Assembly: GCA_963831385.1 (NCBI GenBank)
Contig: CAWHPW010000019.1
Coordinates: forward strand, 1 to 64,000
Reading direction: 5' to 3'
Source of the DNA: JACVRX01 sp963831385
GTDB lineage: Bacteria > Actinomycetota > Actinomycetes > Jiangellales > Jiangellaceae
Length of the DNA stretch: 64,000 nt
Below are positions 1-8,681 of this stretch, piece after piece. How positions within the stretch are numbered: the stretch's first letter is position 1; every line of letters starts with the position of its first letter. The position numbers were made by a program, and so were the translations under genes. Under the pieces are notes generated by a model that was given only the letters and a program-made list of their open reading frames with translations, was not told the origin of the DNA and searched no databases.

Positions 1-108
1 TGGCAGGTACCCGCCGCCGCGGCCGGTGCACGCTGCCAGCACCACCACGAGGATGCCGGCCACCGCGAGTGGTACGAATCGCCGGACGAACGATGTGCCG
101 CTTTTCAT
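1..108 (-). CDS. Lipoprotein, N-terminal 36 residues (runs off the window)
   Basis: An ATG at 106-108 (minus strand) is preceded at 6-nt spacing by a GGAGAG ribosome site. It opens a 36-codon reading frame that leaves the window at base 1. The product has Arg9-Arg10, a hydrophobic stretch (residues 11-24) and a lipobox VLAAC with Cys27, then a Gly-rich segment. This is a typical bacterial lipoprotein signal. The mature part is outside the window, so no function can be given. It diverges from the lipoprotein gene starting at 311. Confidence 0.6.
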   Translation of the reverse strand, partial: MKSGTSFVRRFVPLAVAGILVVVLAACTGRGGGYLP

Positions 109-310
109 GGTCTCTCCAAAGCCTTCAGGGGTGCGGGCCTTGACATTGCGGTCTGGCCTACCCGTGCGTCGAACGTCTCAACCACGCCATACGCCAGACA
201 AGTACGGATATACGAGCAGGCAGCACGGAGTTAAGGCCTCTCGACGTGCCCGGGTGGCTCGGCCATGTACCGTGTCCCGGTCGTGCTTGACGTTGCTTAT
301 AGGGGGGTCC

Positions 311-1665
311 GTGGTGCGCCCGTGGTCTGCAGTGGCCAAAGTGGCGGTTGTGGGAATGGCGGCGTGTGTCGCCATCGCTGGATTGACCGCGTGTTCGTCT
401 AGCCCGCATGCTGATCGCCCGACAAGCGGATCGGTCGACGGTCGACGCTCCCACTGGTGACGCGGCCACTGATGACGCGGCCACCCATGACCCAACGGGC
501 CACCCGGTGGCTGTCGAAGAACCGAGTCCGGTCGAGTTGCGTGCGCAGCTGGAGCAGCTCCTGGGACAGCACGCGATCCTGACGGTCCGGCTCACCCGCG
601 CACGTCTGCGCGGTGACGAAGATTTGGCCCAGACCGCCGACCACGCGTTGAGCGGGAACGCCGCCGACATCGGTGCGCTGCTCGGAGACGATCTACGGAG
701 CGGAGGCTGCGGAGACATTCGAACAGGTATGGATCGCCCACGGCACCGTCCCTGTTCAACTACGCCAGAGGTGTGGCCGACGATGATGCGACGATGAAGT
801 CGGAGGCACGCGGCCAGCTGGATACATATGTGAGCGAGCTCAGCGAGTATCTCGCCGAAGCCACCCACCAGGCGATTTCGGCTGAAGTCGTCGCCAAGGA
901 ATTGCGCATGCACGTGGACCACTTGCTGGCGCAGGTGGACGCGTACGCCGCGGAGGACTACCAGCGCGCCTACCAACTGGAGCGGGAGAGTACGCGCACA
1001 TGTTCCCGCTCGGGAAGGCGCTCGCAACCGGCATCGTGACCGGGGAGGGCGCGGAACTGCCGGCAGAGTTCGACAGTCCGGCGGCTGAGCTGCAGTCCCA
1101 GCTTGGCATGACGCTCGGCGAGCACGCCGAGCTCGCCGTCGATGCCATGCGGTCCGGAATCTCCGGCCTGCCGGACTTCCCGGCGGCCGCCGGGGCGCTG
1201 GACCAGAACACCACCGAGCTCACCGGAATGATCGAAAGTGTGTTCGGCGCGGAGGGTGCCCGTTCGTTCCAGAAACTCTGGGGCGACCACATCGACGCCT
1301 TCGTCGCCTACACGCAGGCACTCGCGGGAGAGGATGAAGCTGCACAGCAGGCCGCACAGGCCCGGCTCACCGGGTTCAACTCCGACTTCGCGCAGTTCCT
1401 GTCCACGGCGACCGAGGGGCGACTGGAAACGGCCGCGTTGGCGGACGCGTTCGTCATGCACGAACAAATGCTGATGCAGCAAATCAACGAGTACGCCGCT
1501 GCGGACTACACCACGGCGCACCAGGTGTCCTATGACGCGTACCAGCACATGTTCGCCCTTGCCGAGCAGGCAGCCACAGCGATCGGGGAGACCGTGGCGG
1601 AAGGCAGCCCGAAGGGCGGAGCGGAGACCGGTGTCGGCGGAACGGCAGCCGTCGCGGGTGGGTGA
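311..1665 (+). pseudogene. Lipoprotein with two tandem His-rich helical repeats, broken by frame changes
   Basis: The start is GTG 311 (or 314) behind an AGGGGGG ribosome site. Residues 1-28 form a lipoprotein signal ending LTAC. The mature protein is two copies of a roughly 160-residue all-helical unit. Equivalent positions are a QHA/EHA motif in the first helix, a W..H motif, an MH motif, and a Y.HMF motif at the end of each copy. Regularly placed His and Met suggest a metal-binding four-helix bundle. Similar proteins are often loosely labelled copper-amine-oxidase-related, but no amine oxidase domain is visible. The frame changes near 410, 695, 750 and 988; 1000-1665 is open. Each change is one base and the protein reads well across it, so sequence error is as likely as decay. 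The sortase gene follows directly. Confidence 0.6.
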
Positions 1666-1666
1666 C

Positions 1667-2297
1667 GTGCCCGAACGACACCGTCTGACCACCCGGACGG
1701 CGTCCAGCTACCTGCTTGCCCTGCTCATGCTCGGCGGCTGCGCCGCCGCCGACGCCAGTGACATGTCGGCGCCGCCGGCCGGTACAACGTCCGCGACACC
1801 GAGCCTCACGCCGCACTCCAACCTGTCGACGTACCGCTCGACCCGAACGCACAGCGAGACCGCATTGCCGGTCCGCCTGCAAATCCCCGCAATCGACGTG
1901 GACACGAGGCTGGTGCAGCTCGGGCTAGCACCCGAACAAGAGCATCGAGGTGCCGTTTGACCCGGCCAGCGTCGCCGGATGGTGGGAAGGCGGCCCTCGG
2001 CCAGGTCAGGTGGGACCGGCGGTCATCATGGGGCACGTACGCTGGAATGCACCGGCCATATTCTCCCGGCTGCGCACGCTGCAGCGAGGCGACGAGATTC
2101 TGGTCGATCGAGCAGACGGCACGACGGCACGGTTTGTCGTGACCCGGCAGGGTAAGTACAAGAAGGTGGCGTTTCCTAGCGACCTCGTGTACTACCCGAC
2201 GTTTGAACCGGAGCTCCGACTGGTTACGTGCGGGGGACTCGATGGGGCTGGAAATTACACGGAAAACTTGGTGGTCTTTGCGGTTCTGGCCGCGTGA
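1667..2297 (+). pseudogene. Class F sortase (transpeptidase), one frameshift
   Basis: GTG 1667 starts 1 bp after the previous stop. It encodes a signal peptide with a lipobox-like LGGC, a Thr/Ser/Pro linker, and a sortase domain starting at LQIPAIDVD. Motifs follow in order: VAGWWEGGPRPGQVGPAVI, GHV (catalytic His), PAIF, FPSDLVYY and LVTCGG (catalytic Cys). This order matches class F sortases of actinobacteria, which cleave substrates at the cell surface. The reading frame slips by one base near 1932, between LGLAP and IEVPFDP; 1950-2297 is open. If the slip is a sequencing error, the enzyme is intact. No LPxTG-type substrate is evident in the neighbours, which are a lipoprotein and a membrane-anchored protein. 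Confidence 0.7.
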
Positions 2298-4266
2298 CCG
2301 AGGTAGCGCACTGAGGCTGGTCGCGTCCACTGCGATCGGCTTGGTCTTGTTCTTTCCTTGGGCATCTATCCGGCCGCTGCGGCCGGGGATGATCTCCGGG
2401 TAATCGCCGTCAACACCGCCTCGGCGCCGCACGTTTCGATGGTGGTCGAACCGCCTGCCACGCCGCAGCAGAACGGATCGGAAGAGGAATCGTGCACGGT
2501 GACAATCGATGGAGAGCCCGTTGCGACGACCGTCAGACCCATGGCGTCCGGCGACCTCTCGGTCGCTCTGGTATTCGATACGGCCTCCGATCTGACGCCG
2601 CAAGAACTGAGGGCGGTGAAGAACGGGGCGATCGACTTCCTGCTGGGGTTGCCCCAGGAAGCCAACACCATGGTGGTCACCGCGGGGGGAAAGCCGCAGG
2701 TCGTCGCTCCATTGAACGCGCACCCCGCCGAAGCGCTCAGCGCAATCAGTGCCCTTGAGGTCGGCGGATCTCGTGCGACGAGTGCCGCGACCCGCCTTGC
2801 AGCCGAGTCCCTGCAGTCGGGTCCGCCCGGGCCACGCGTGATCATCGTCTACACACACGGCCCCGACGAACAGGGCCCATCCGTCGAGCGGCTCAGCGAA
2901 GCGGTGTTGCAGGCTAATGCGGTTGTCAACGTCATTCCGAGCCGGCGCAGAGTCCATCTGGCCGTCGGTCGTGGAGCGCACCGGTGGCGTGGTTCTCCCA
3001 CCGACCGGTGCCGCGGACATCGCCCAGTCCTATGGACGCCTGGCGACCATGTTGAGCGAGCAGTACCTCGTCACATTCCAGGCCCCCGACGAGCTGCCCG
3101 CGGTGGCGCAGGTCACGTTTCAGAGTGGAGACCAGGAATACACAACCGTCGTCAATCTGCCCGATGCCGACACAGAGCAGGCGGCACCGACTGAAGAGAG
3201 GGGCATCGTCAGGCTCGTTTCCCTGGTGGTCGGGCTGTGCTGATCGTGCTCGCCGTGCTTGCTCTCGTTCTTCGCACCCGCCGGCGTGCATCCGTGGGCG
3301 GCAGCCCGCCGGCCGAGGCCGCTGCGCCACCAGCCGGCACACCGCTTACACCGGCGCTTGCTATGCAGGCCACGGAGAAAGAGGGCGCCGGTCGGCCATC
3401 GAATGGCGCCCCGGCCAGCACAGTGGCGGCCGCGCCGGCCACCCCGCCCCGACAAGCACCGTCCCGGCGCGGGTCGCTCACGGCGGCCGTGCAGGGCCGC
3501 AGGACGGCCGAGCACGCCCTCAACGCAGCGCCCGAACAGCAGGTCCGGCACCCCCCGGATGACCAGCAGCCACCACCCGTGCCAGACGGGGAATCAAGCC
3601 CAGTCACACGCACCCGAGGCTGGCCCTCGACCAGCGGCGGCCGGCGCCAGTGCCGAGACAGCACAGCCGACACCGCAATCCGATGCCGGGCCACAGATCG
3701 CGGCGCCAGCCGCCGCAGCCCAACACCATCAGCAGGGCGAAGTCGGGCACACCGCCACCACGGTGCTGACTGGCTCCGGCGACGCCGTGGTCGAGGTGAC
3801 CAGAACCAATTGGTTACCGGCAGTTGTTCACATCTCCGGCAATTCCGCTTCTGAGTACTTCGCCGTCCGGACCCTGGGCACCAACAACGTTCTAGTCATG
3901 ACCATGGAGCCCTACGACGGAATCCGGCCGCTGGACTGGGACGGCGACGAATCCACCGGCTTCGAGATCTTGGCAACCGGACCATGGCGCATCGAGATGC
4001 TGCCACTGTCGGCCATCCCGACCTTCACCGGCTCTTTCAACGGCAATGGAAACATGGTGGTGCATTTCACCGGCGCCGGGTCGCTCGCAAGGATCACCGG
4101 AAACAATGAACGCCAACACTTCGAAGTTCGGGCCCTCAGCGCTTACGGCCCATACCGCCGCCTCGTCGACACAACCCGACCCTACGCCGGCGAATGCCAG
4201 ATCAGCCGAGCACCTCAGATCTTCGAGGTCCAGGCCACCGGTTCCTGGACCATCACCATCAAATGA
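2278..4266 (+). pseudogene. VWA-like surface protein with TM anchor and twin beta-repeat C-terminus, frameshifted
   Basis: It is read as one gene through four single-base frame changes (about 2352, 2940, 3237 and 3600). The order is a signal peptide (readable from TTG 2278, start uncertain), a VWA-like domain, one membrane helix formed across the 3237 slip, a Pro/Ala/Gln-rich linker, and two tandem repeats of about 80 residues. In the VWA-like domain the MIDAS position reads VFDTASD rather than DxSxS, and the domain ends in YLVTFQAP. Each C-terminal repeat has the pattern ISGN/ITGN, FAV/FEV, PYDG/PYAG, ATGxW. The VWA part would lie outside the cell and the repeats would be cytoplasmic if there is one helix after a cleaved signal. 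Function unknown. It sits in a cluster with sortase and the repeat lipoprotein. Confidence 0.5.
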
Positions 4267-4369
4267 CCCACGAGTCCCCGCTGCGGCTGGGAGCCATCGC
4301 CAAGAACGTTGTCGCTCGCGCCGCGGCTTACAAGCCGGGCTCCATCCCGTCGGCGGCGTAGGTGGCGTG

Positions 4370-4918
4370 ATGACGGTTCAGGCCGGGGCCGCGCGGATGC
4401 AGCTTCCGGAGCGCCCGGAGAGGCCATGCCGGCGCTCCTCGCGGTCGAGGAGACCGGTCGGCAGGCGCTTGCCGAGATGCGCCGGCTGCTGGGGATCTTG
4501 CGTGAGGACGACGCGCCCACCCTGGCGCCGCAGCCGGGCCTGGCGGACCTGCCCGCGCTGGCCGAGTCGGTTCGCCACGCCGGACTTCTGGTCGAGGTCA
4601 GTGTCGAAGGCACGCCGCGGCCGCTGCCCGCCGGGGTCGACCTGACCGCCTACCGGATCGTGCAGGAGGCGCTGACCAACACCCTCAAACACCGGCCCGA
4701 CCTGCGCGACCGTCGTGGTGCACTACGAGCGCGACGCTGTCGTCCTCGATACCAGCGACGATGGGCGCGTGCCTCCATCCCCGGATGGGACCGGTCACGG
4801 GCTGACCGGCATGCGGGAGCGGGTCAGCATCTACGGCGGTGAACTGCGCGCCGGCCCGGGTCCAAACGGGGGCTTCGCGGTCAGTGCCCGGCTCCCAGTC
4901 GAGACGGTGGCGCGGTGA
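4370..4918 (+). pseudogene. Two-component sensor histidine kinase, C-terminal remnant
   Basis: It reads MTVQAGAARMQL, then ETGRQALAEMRRLLGILRED, AYRIVQEALTNTLKH (N-box) and GHGLTGMRERV (G-box). This is the NarL-associated HisKA_3/HATPase family. Two one-base frame changes occur (about 4415 and 4695). Unlike its neighbours it is also truncated. Only about 100 bp separate it from the preceding stop, so the membrane sensor is gone and the phospho-acceptor H-box is absent or degraded. Just a Leu-His pair remains ahead of MTVQAG. It overlaps the response regulator gene by 4 bp, so the pair was an operon. The remnant is probably non-functional. Confidence 0.65.
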
Positions 4919-5576
4919 TCCGGGTCGTGGTCGCAGACGATCAGGCCCTCCTCCGCGGCGGGTTCCGGCTCATCCTGGAAGCACAGCCGGATATCGAGGT
5001 GGTCGGCGAAGCCGTCGACGGCGTTGAAGCGCTCGAACGGGCGCGGGCTTGCATCCCGATGTCGTCCTGATGGACATCCGAATGCCGACCATGGACGGGC
5101 TCGAGGCAACCCGGCGGCTGCTGGCTGACGCAGACTCGCCGCGGGTGCTCATGCTCACCACTTTTGATCTCGACGAGTACGTCTACGACGCGCTACGCGC
5201 GGGCGCCAGCGGATTCCTGCTCAAGGACGTCCGCCCCGAGCAACTCGCCGAGGCGGTTCGGGTAGTGGCCGCCGGAGACACCCTGCTCGCACCAGCGATA
5301 ACCCGACGCCTGGTCGAGCAATATCTGCGTCGCCCCCGCCGCCCCGGCGCCCAAACGCCGGCGGGTCTCGACACGCTCACCGACCGGGAACTCGACGTGT
5401 TGCGACTCGTCGCCCGCGGGCGCTCCAACCAGCAAATCGCCGACACGCTGTTTCTGGGCGAGTCCACCGTCAAGACCCACCTCACCCACCTGTTCGCGAA
5501 ACTCGGCCTCCGCGACCGGGCCCAAGCCGTCGTCCTCGCCTACGAAACCGGACTCATCCAACCCGGCGACAACTGA
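4915..5576 (+). pseudogene. NarL/LuxR-family response regulator, one frameshift
   Basis: GTG 4915 overlaps the kinase stop. The receiver domain begins IRVVVADDQALLR. It has the phospho-acceptor Asp in VVLMDIRMPTMDG, Thr in LTTFDLDEY and Lys in FLLKDV. The C-terminal HTH is LTDRELDVLRLVARGRSN, followed by STVKTHLTHLFAKLGLRDRAQ. One base is missing near 5045 (ERARAL to HPDVV); 5049-5576 is open. It would act as a DNA-binding partner of the adjacent kinase remnant. Full length would be about 220 residues, normal for the family. Confidence 0.75.
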
Positions 5577-5931
5577 CCCTGCATGCGTCCAACGACAAGT
5601 TCCTGGGCGGCGTGCGCACGGGCCAGGTGCCTGGATAAGGCACTAGCCCGTACCGCGATGCGTTGCGGGTCAACGCCGAGACTGTCGCGACCGACGAAAC
5701 ACCAAGATCGCAGAGTGAGAGGACCGGCCAGGCGGACAGCTTCCCGCCTGCTGGCCGTCGGACCAGCGACGCGCGCCATTCCGCTCACACCGATGAGCGG
5801 AAGACCAACCACCTGGTCGTAGGTGGAGAACTGTACCTGTGCCGAGCAGAACTCTCCGGCGCGCTGTGGCGTCCGGGGAGTCGCTTTTTCGGTAGTGGAT
5901 TGCGCTTCAGGGTTGGCGCGGATTGTCGCGG
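5577..5931. other. Intergenic region, convergent genes, no feature recognised
   Basis: This 355-bp stretch lies between the response regulator (plus) and the secreted protein (minus). Short open frames exist but none has a ribosome site or a recognisable product. I see no clear terminator hairpin with a T-tract. Confidence 0.4.
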
Positions 5932-6669
5932 CTAGCGCGGTATGACGAAATGAGCCCGCACTGTCCACCCGTTACCAGCCGCGTCCGTCATCGTGAGGAC
6001 GTATTCGTAACGACCCTTGAGATCTTCACCTGGAGGTCCAAAATCTTGATTGGTGACGACGAAGATCGGGAAATGACTATGGCCTTCGACGTTGAAACTC
6101 GGGTCGATGTCAGTGGTGAGTGGCGGCACGTCGAAGGTCGTCAAGAAGGGGTCGAAGGGGTTCCCGTCGCGGTTCGCGACACCCACGACGTGGATCGGAA
6201 AAATCGTGTTGGGGATGATCGGGCCGGAGGCAAAGTCCGGCGACGAGCCAGTGGAACCCGGAGCCGGAACGACCATACAAACCAAGAAGACGCCGCTTCC
6301 ATCGGAGAATTCCGAGCGTACAAACGCATGGCCTTCATGGAAGTTCTGGCTGTCTACGCCTGCTTCGAGTTCCCTGTCATAGGGAGGAGGATGGGCAGCT
6401 CCCGGGCCGATGGCCAGGAGCGGCAGCCGCGGTACATGGTTCGGTGGTGGCAATAGGCGGCCCACCGTTTCGAATGCTTCTGCATAGCCGGTCGCAGCCG
6501 TGCCGATCGGTGCCGAGAAGAGGTGACAGTCGACCGGCTTCCAGGTGGGATCACCGATCGGCTTGAGCTGCATGCCGCCGCTGGCGGCCTGCGAAGCGGG
6601 GAGCGTTCCCAGGACAACAGCGAGGGCCAATGCACTGATCAGGGCCAGACGCCGAAACCATCGAGCCAT
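5932..6669 (-). CDS. Secreted protein of unknown function
   Basis: The ATG at 6667-6669 has AGGAG seven bases upstream, which decides the start against longer in-frame options. Residues 1-33 are a Sec signal peptide (MARWFRR, hydrophobic core, then PASQAASG). The mature part (about 212 residues) contains VDCHLFSAPIGT, a Pro-rich loop, HAFVRSEFSDGSGVFLVCMVVPAP and a C-terminus GWTVRAHFVIPR. It looks like a beta-rich extracellular domain with two Cys that could pair. I do not recognise the family. It stands alone, convergent with the response regulator. Confidence 0.6.
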   Translation of the reverse strand: MARWFRRLALISALALAVVLGTLPASQAASGGMQLKPIGDPTWKPVDCHLFSAPIGTAATGYAEAFETVGRLLPPPNHVPRLPLLAIGPGAAHPPPYDRELEAGVDSQNFHEGHAFVRSEFSDGSGVFLVCMVVPAPGSTGSSPDFASGPIIPNTIFPIHVVGVANRDGNPFDPFLTTFDVPPLTTDIDPSFNVEGHSHFPIFVVTNQDFGPPGEDLKGRYEYVLTMTDAAGNGWTVRAHFVIPR

Positions 6670-7315
6670 GGGCGGACTCCTAACCATACGAATATCAGCG
6701 TGTGAAAGGCTCTGCAGAAGTCGGTGAGCGATCCTGCCTTCCGGGCCGTACTGTATCGTCTCGTCACTGCGAAGGTGTGGCTTCGCCCATCTGGCGTTTG
6801 GTTTCTTCTCGACGTCGCGGACCATCGGGCTCCGGCAAGCCGTGCCAGCCTTGGCCCAGGCCGACGCAGACGATCTCAGAATCGGGCGATCGCGCGTGGT
6901 CTGCGGGCACCCCCCTTGCGAGGGGAGAGAATCGGCCACAGTTGTCTCCGGGCGGGTGCCAAGAAAGAACGCCGTAAATAGATCCGGGAGACAGGTCTCG
7001 CAGGCAGTTGTTGATCTTAAAACCAAGACTAGGCGACGGCGTGTCAAGGTCACCCACGGGCGCGCGCTATCGACACGAGCCAGAACTTTCGCAACGCCCT
7101 CTGGCTGGCGTTCGACCGCACCCCTTTCCGGCGTCGGAGGCGCTGGGCCCGGATCAGGGACAGTTCAGGTCTTACGACGAGGAGGCATCGCACGAGGGCG
7201 CAAGGCCCTGACCAAGCAGACTTCACCGGCGCCTACCAACGATGCGACGCCGCCCGCGGAGCGGGCAGGGAGCCGCCGCCAGGCTTCCAATCCGGCACCT
7301 TTGGGATGGGCAAGG
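6670..7315. other. 646-bp region without a supported gene
   Basis: Open frames on both strands lack ribosome sites, family signatures and consistent codon bias. Composition is less GC-biased than the flanking core genes, in keeping with the accessory character of this end of the window. The promoter of the secreted protein at 5932-6669 must lie at its left edge. Confidence 0.35.
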
Positions 7316-7878
7316 TTATTCGAACCAGGTCCATTCGTACTCACCTGGGATCGCGGCCGGGCCATACTGATTGGCCGCCATTCGGTCATCGCATACCTTG
7401 AGCGTGTAAATCTCAGATCCGAACGGCGGGAGTCCAGCGTTGAACTCGTGCCAGCCAAGATCTATCGTCTCACCACTATCGAGATCATTGCTAAATTGTA
7501 CGCGGATGGTATCCACGGCAGTATCGCTGCGATTAGCCACGTCAAGACTAACCTTCGCGCACGCGGGTGAATACTCAATGTGGTTCGAAAAGTCCACGAT
7601 TTCAACAATGCCTTGTGGAGCTGCGCGAGGCGCCGGAGCAGTGGTCTCGGGTACCAATGTGACTGTGACGGTTGGCGCCGGGGACGACGAAGCGGGCGGT
7701 GCTGTCACCGTAACCGTAGGAGTTGGCTGCGCTGCGGTCACTGCTGGGCTTGGCCCTGCAGTTGTCAAACGTCGGCAGGTTCGCGTTGAGACAGGATCCA
7801 CGCGACCGCAACCGCCGCAACCCCGAGCGGCACCGTGACGGCAAGAATCCGACCGGTGCCAACGCGCAGTTCGCGCAC
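7316..7878 (-). pseudogene. Membrane-anchored extracellular protein, probable frameshift after the TM segment
   Basis: GTG 7878 with AGGGG upstream starts a frame encoding MRELRVGTGR and one hydrophobic helix (AVTVPLGVAAVAVAWIL), which soon stops. One frame over, from GTG 7801, a long open frame continues. It has a Thr/Pro-rich linker with repeated TVTVT, then a 90-residue beta-rich domain (VEIVDFSNHIEYSPACAKVSLDV ... GEYEWTWFE) with two Cys. Joining them across a one-base slip near 7770-7800 gives a normal N-terminal anchor, linker and extracellular domain. The domain is reminiscent of DUF4352-like immunoprotective folds, but I am not sure. Confidence 0.45.
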
Positions 7879-7917
7879 GAAACGTCCCCTAGTCCAAAAA
7901 TCAGCTTGCCAAATGCA

Positions 7918-8100
7918 CTATGACTGCTCGCAGCCGACGCCGTCGCCATTATCATCCAAGCCGTACTCATCCGGCCCAATTACCCGAACCCTGCCGGTGT
8001 AGGCCGGGCCGTTTCCGCTGCCGCCTTCGCAGTCCACGTCGCTGGCGATGGGTACGCAGGGGGTCGCCCAGTTCTGCGACCAGCTGGGCTGCACCTTCAC
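7918..8100 (-). CDS. Excalibur-like calcium-binding domain protein (short, possibly truncated)
   Basis: It encodes 60 residues from GTG 8100. The C-terminal 40 residues match the Excalibur pattern DxDC...DxDGxGxxCE: SDVDCEGGSGNGPAY ... LDDNGDGVGCEQ, with the Ca-binding DDNGDG loop and two conserved Cys. Family members usually have a signal peptide or a nuclease domain in front. Here no signal peptide is present and an in-frame stop lies 30 bp upstream, so it may be the surviving 3' end of a longer gene. Confidence 0.5.
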   Translation of the reverse strand: MKVQPSWSQNWATPCVPIASDVDCEGGSGNGPAYTGRVRVIGPDEYGLDDNGDGVGCEQS

Positions 8101-8107
8101 TCCATTC

Positions 8108-8314
8108 CTAGGAACGGTCCGGATTCGCTAACAGACCGACAGCGTCCCCCCGGATCCAGCCCCGTTCGCCGTCGATCACCCGGAACCGCGCCCGGCGTTC
8201 CCGTGCCGCGTCGTCGGGCCGGCCCTGGAGGTCGGCGATCGTGGCCTTGATCCTGGCGATTGTTGCCATCACTTCGATGATCCGCTCGTCGATCCCGGAT
8301 GGTTCCCGCGTCAT
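8108..8314 (-). CDS. Small hypothetical protein, second gene of an ATGA-coupled pair
   Basis: It has 68 codons from an ATG that overlaps the upstream stop by four bases (ATGA), a strong sign of translational coupling. The product begins MTREPSGIDERIIEVM, with a helical ARIKATIADLQGRPDDAARERR segment and a C-terminal RFRVIDGERGWIRGDAVG. It is charged and has no membrane segment. Position beside the tRNA-derived junction suggests an accessory or mobile-element gene. Function unknown. Confidence 0.5.
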   Translation of the reverse strand: MTREPSGIDERIIEVMATIARIKATIADLQGRPDDAARERRARFRVIDGERGWIRGDAVGLLANPDRS

Positions 8315-8478
8315 TCGATGCCGCCCTCGTGGTCGTAGTCGTGGAATGCGTCCCGGATCCGGCGCAACACGTCGTCCGGCTCGATGGTGCGATCGTGGGC
8401 GATGTGTCTGATAGAAACGACCAGGCGCAGCAGTTCGGTAATGCCATGGCGCGGTTCGGGTGGTGGAATGGTGGTCAC
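8311..8478 (-). CDS. Small hypothetical protein, first gene of an ATGA-coupled pair
   Basis: This 55-residue reading frame starts at GTG 8476-8478 behind AGGAGA with 6-nt spacing, the best ribosome site of the neighbourhood. The sequence runs MTTIPPPEPRHGITELLR, then a His/Asp-rich helix and VLRRIRDAFHDYDHEGG. It is followed with a 4-bp overlap by the 68-residue gene. Both are too short to assign. Small coupled genes next to an attachment site are common in integrative elements (excisionase or control functions), but no HTH is evident here. Confidence 0.5.
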   Translation of the reverse strand: MTTIPPPEPRHGITELLRLVVSIRHIAHDRTIEPDDVLRRIRDAFHDYDHEGGIE

Positions 8479-8652
8479 GGTCGTTCTCCTGTTCTAGGCA
8501 GGCGGACGGTCGAGGCCGCCTTGCAAACGGATTGCTAACGGACGGTGCAGCAAAGCGGCGTACTGGATAGAATGGGCGGACCACGCTCGACCGGAAACGC
8601 GCAGGTCAGAGCCCTAATCGACGGACTGGGGACTACTCGGATGTACCACCCT

Positions 8653-8680
8653 GGTAGGGGTTCGAGTCCCCTCTCCCGCA
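8653..8680 (+). other. 3' half of a tRNA (Leu-like): probable attachment-site remnant
   Basis: Bases 8656-8672 form a perfect T-arm (AGGGG TTCGAGT CCCCT). It is followed by the 3' acceptor strand CTCCCGC and discriminator A at 8680, with no encoded CCA. No matching 5' acceptor GCGGGAG or anticodon arm lies in the preceding 150 bp, so this is a fragment. Discriminator A and this acceptor fit tRNA-Leu. Such 3' duplicates mark the distal end of elements integrated into tRNA genes. The chromosomal gene starts 2 bp further on. Confidence 0.55.
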
Positions 8681-8681
8681 C

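Noticed and set aside
8595..8680. A complete tRNA-Leu ending at 8680
   Set aside because: The T-arm and 3' acceptor strand are perfect, but no GCGGGAG 5' strand, D-arm or anticodon arm can be folded from the upstream bases.
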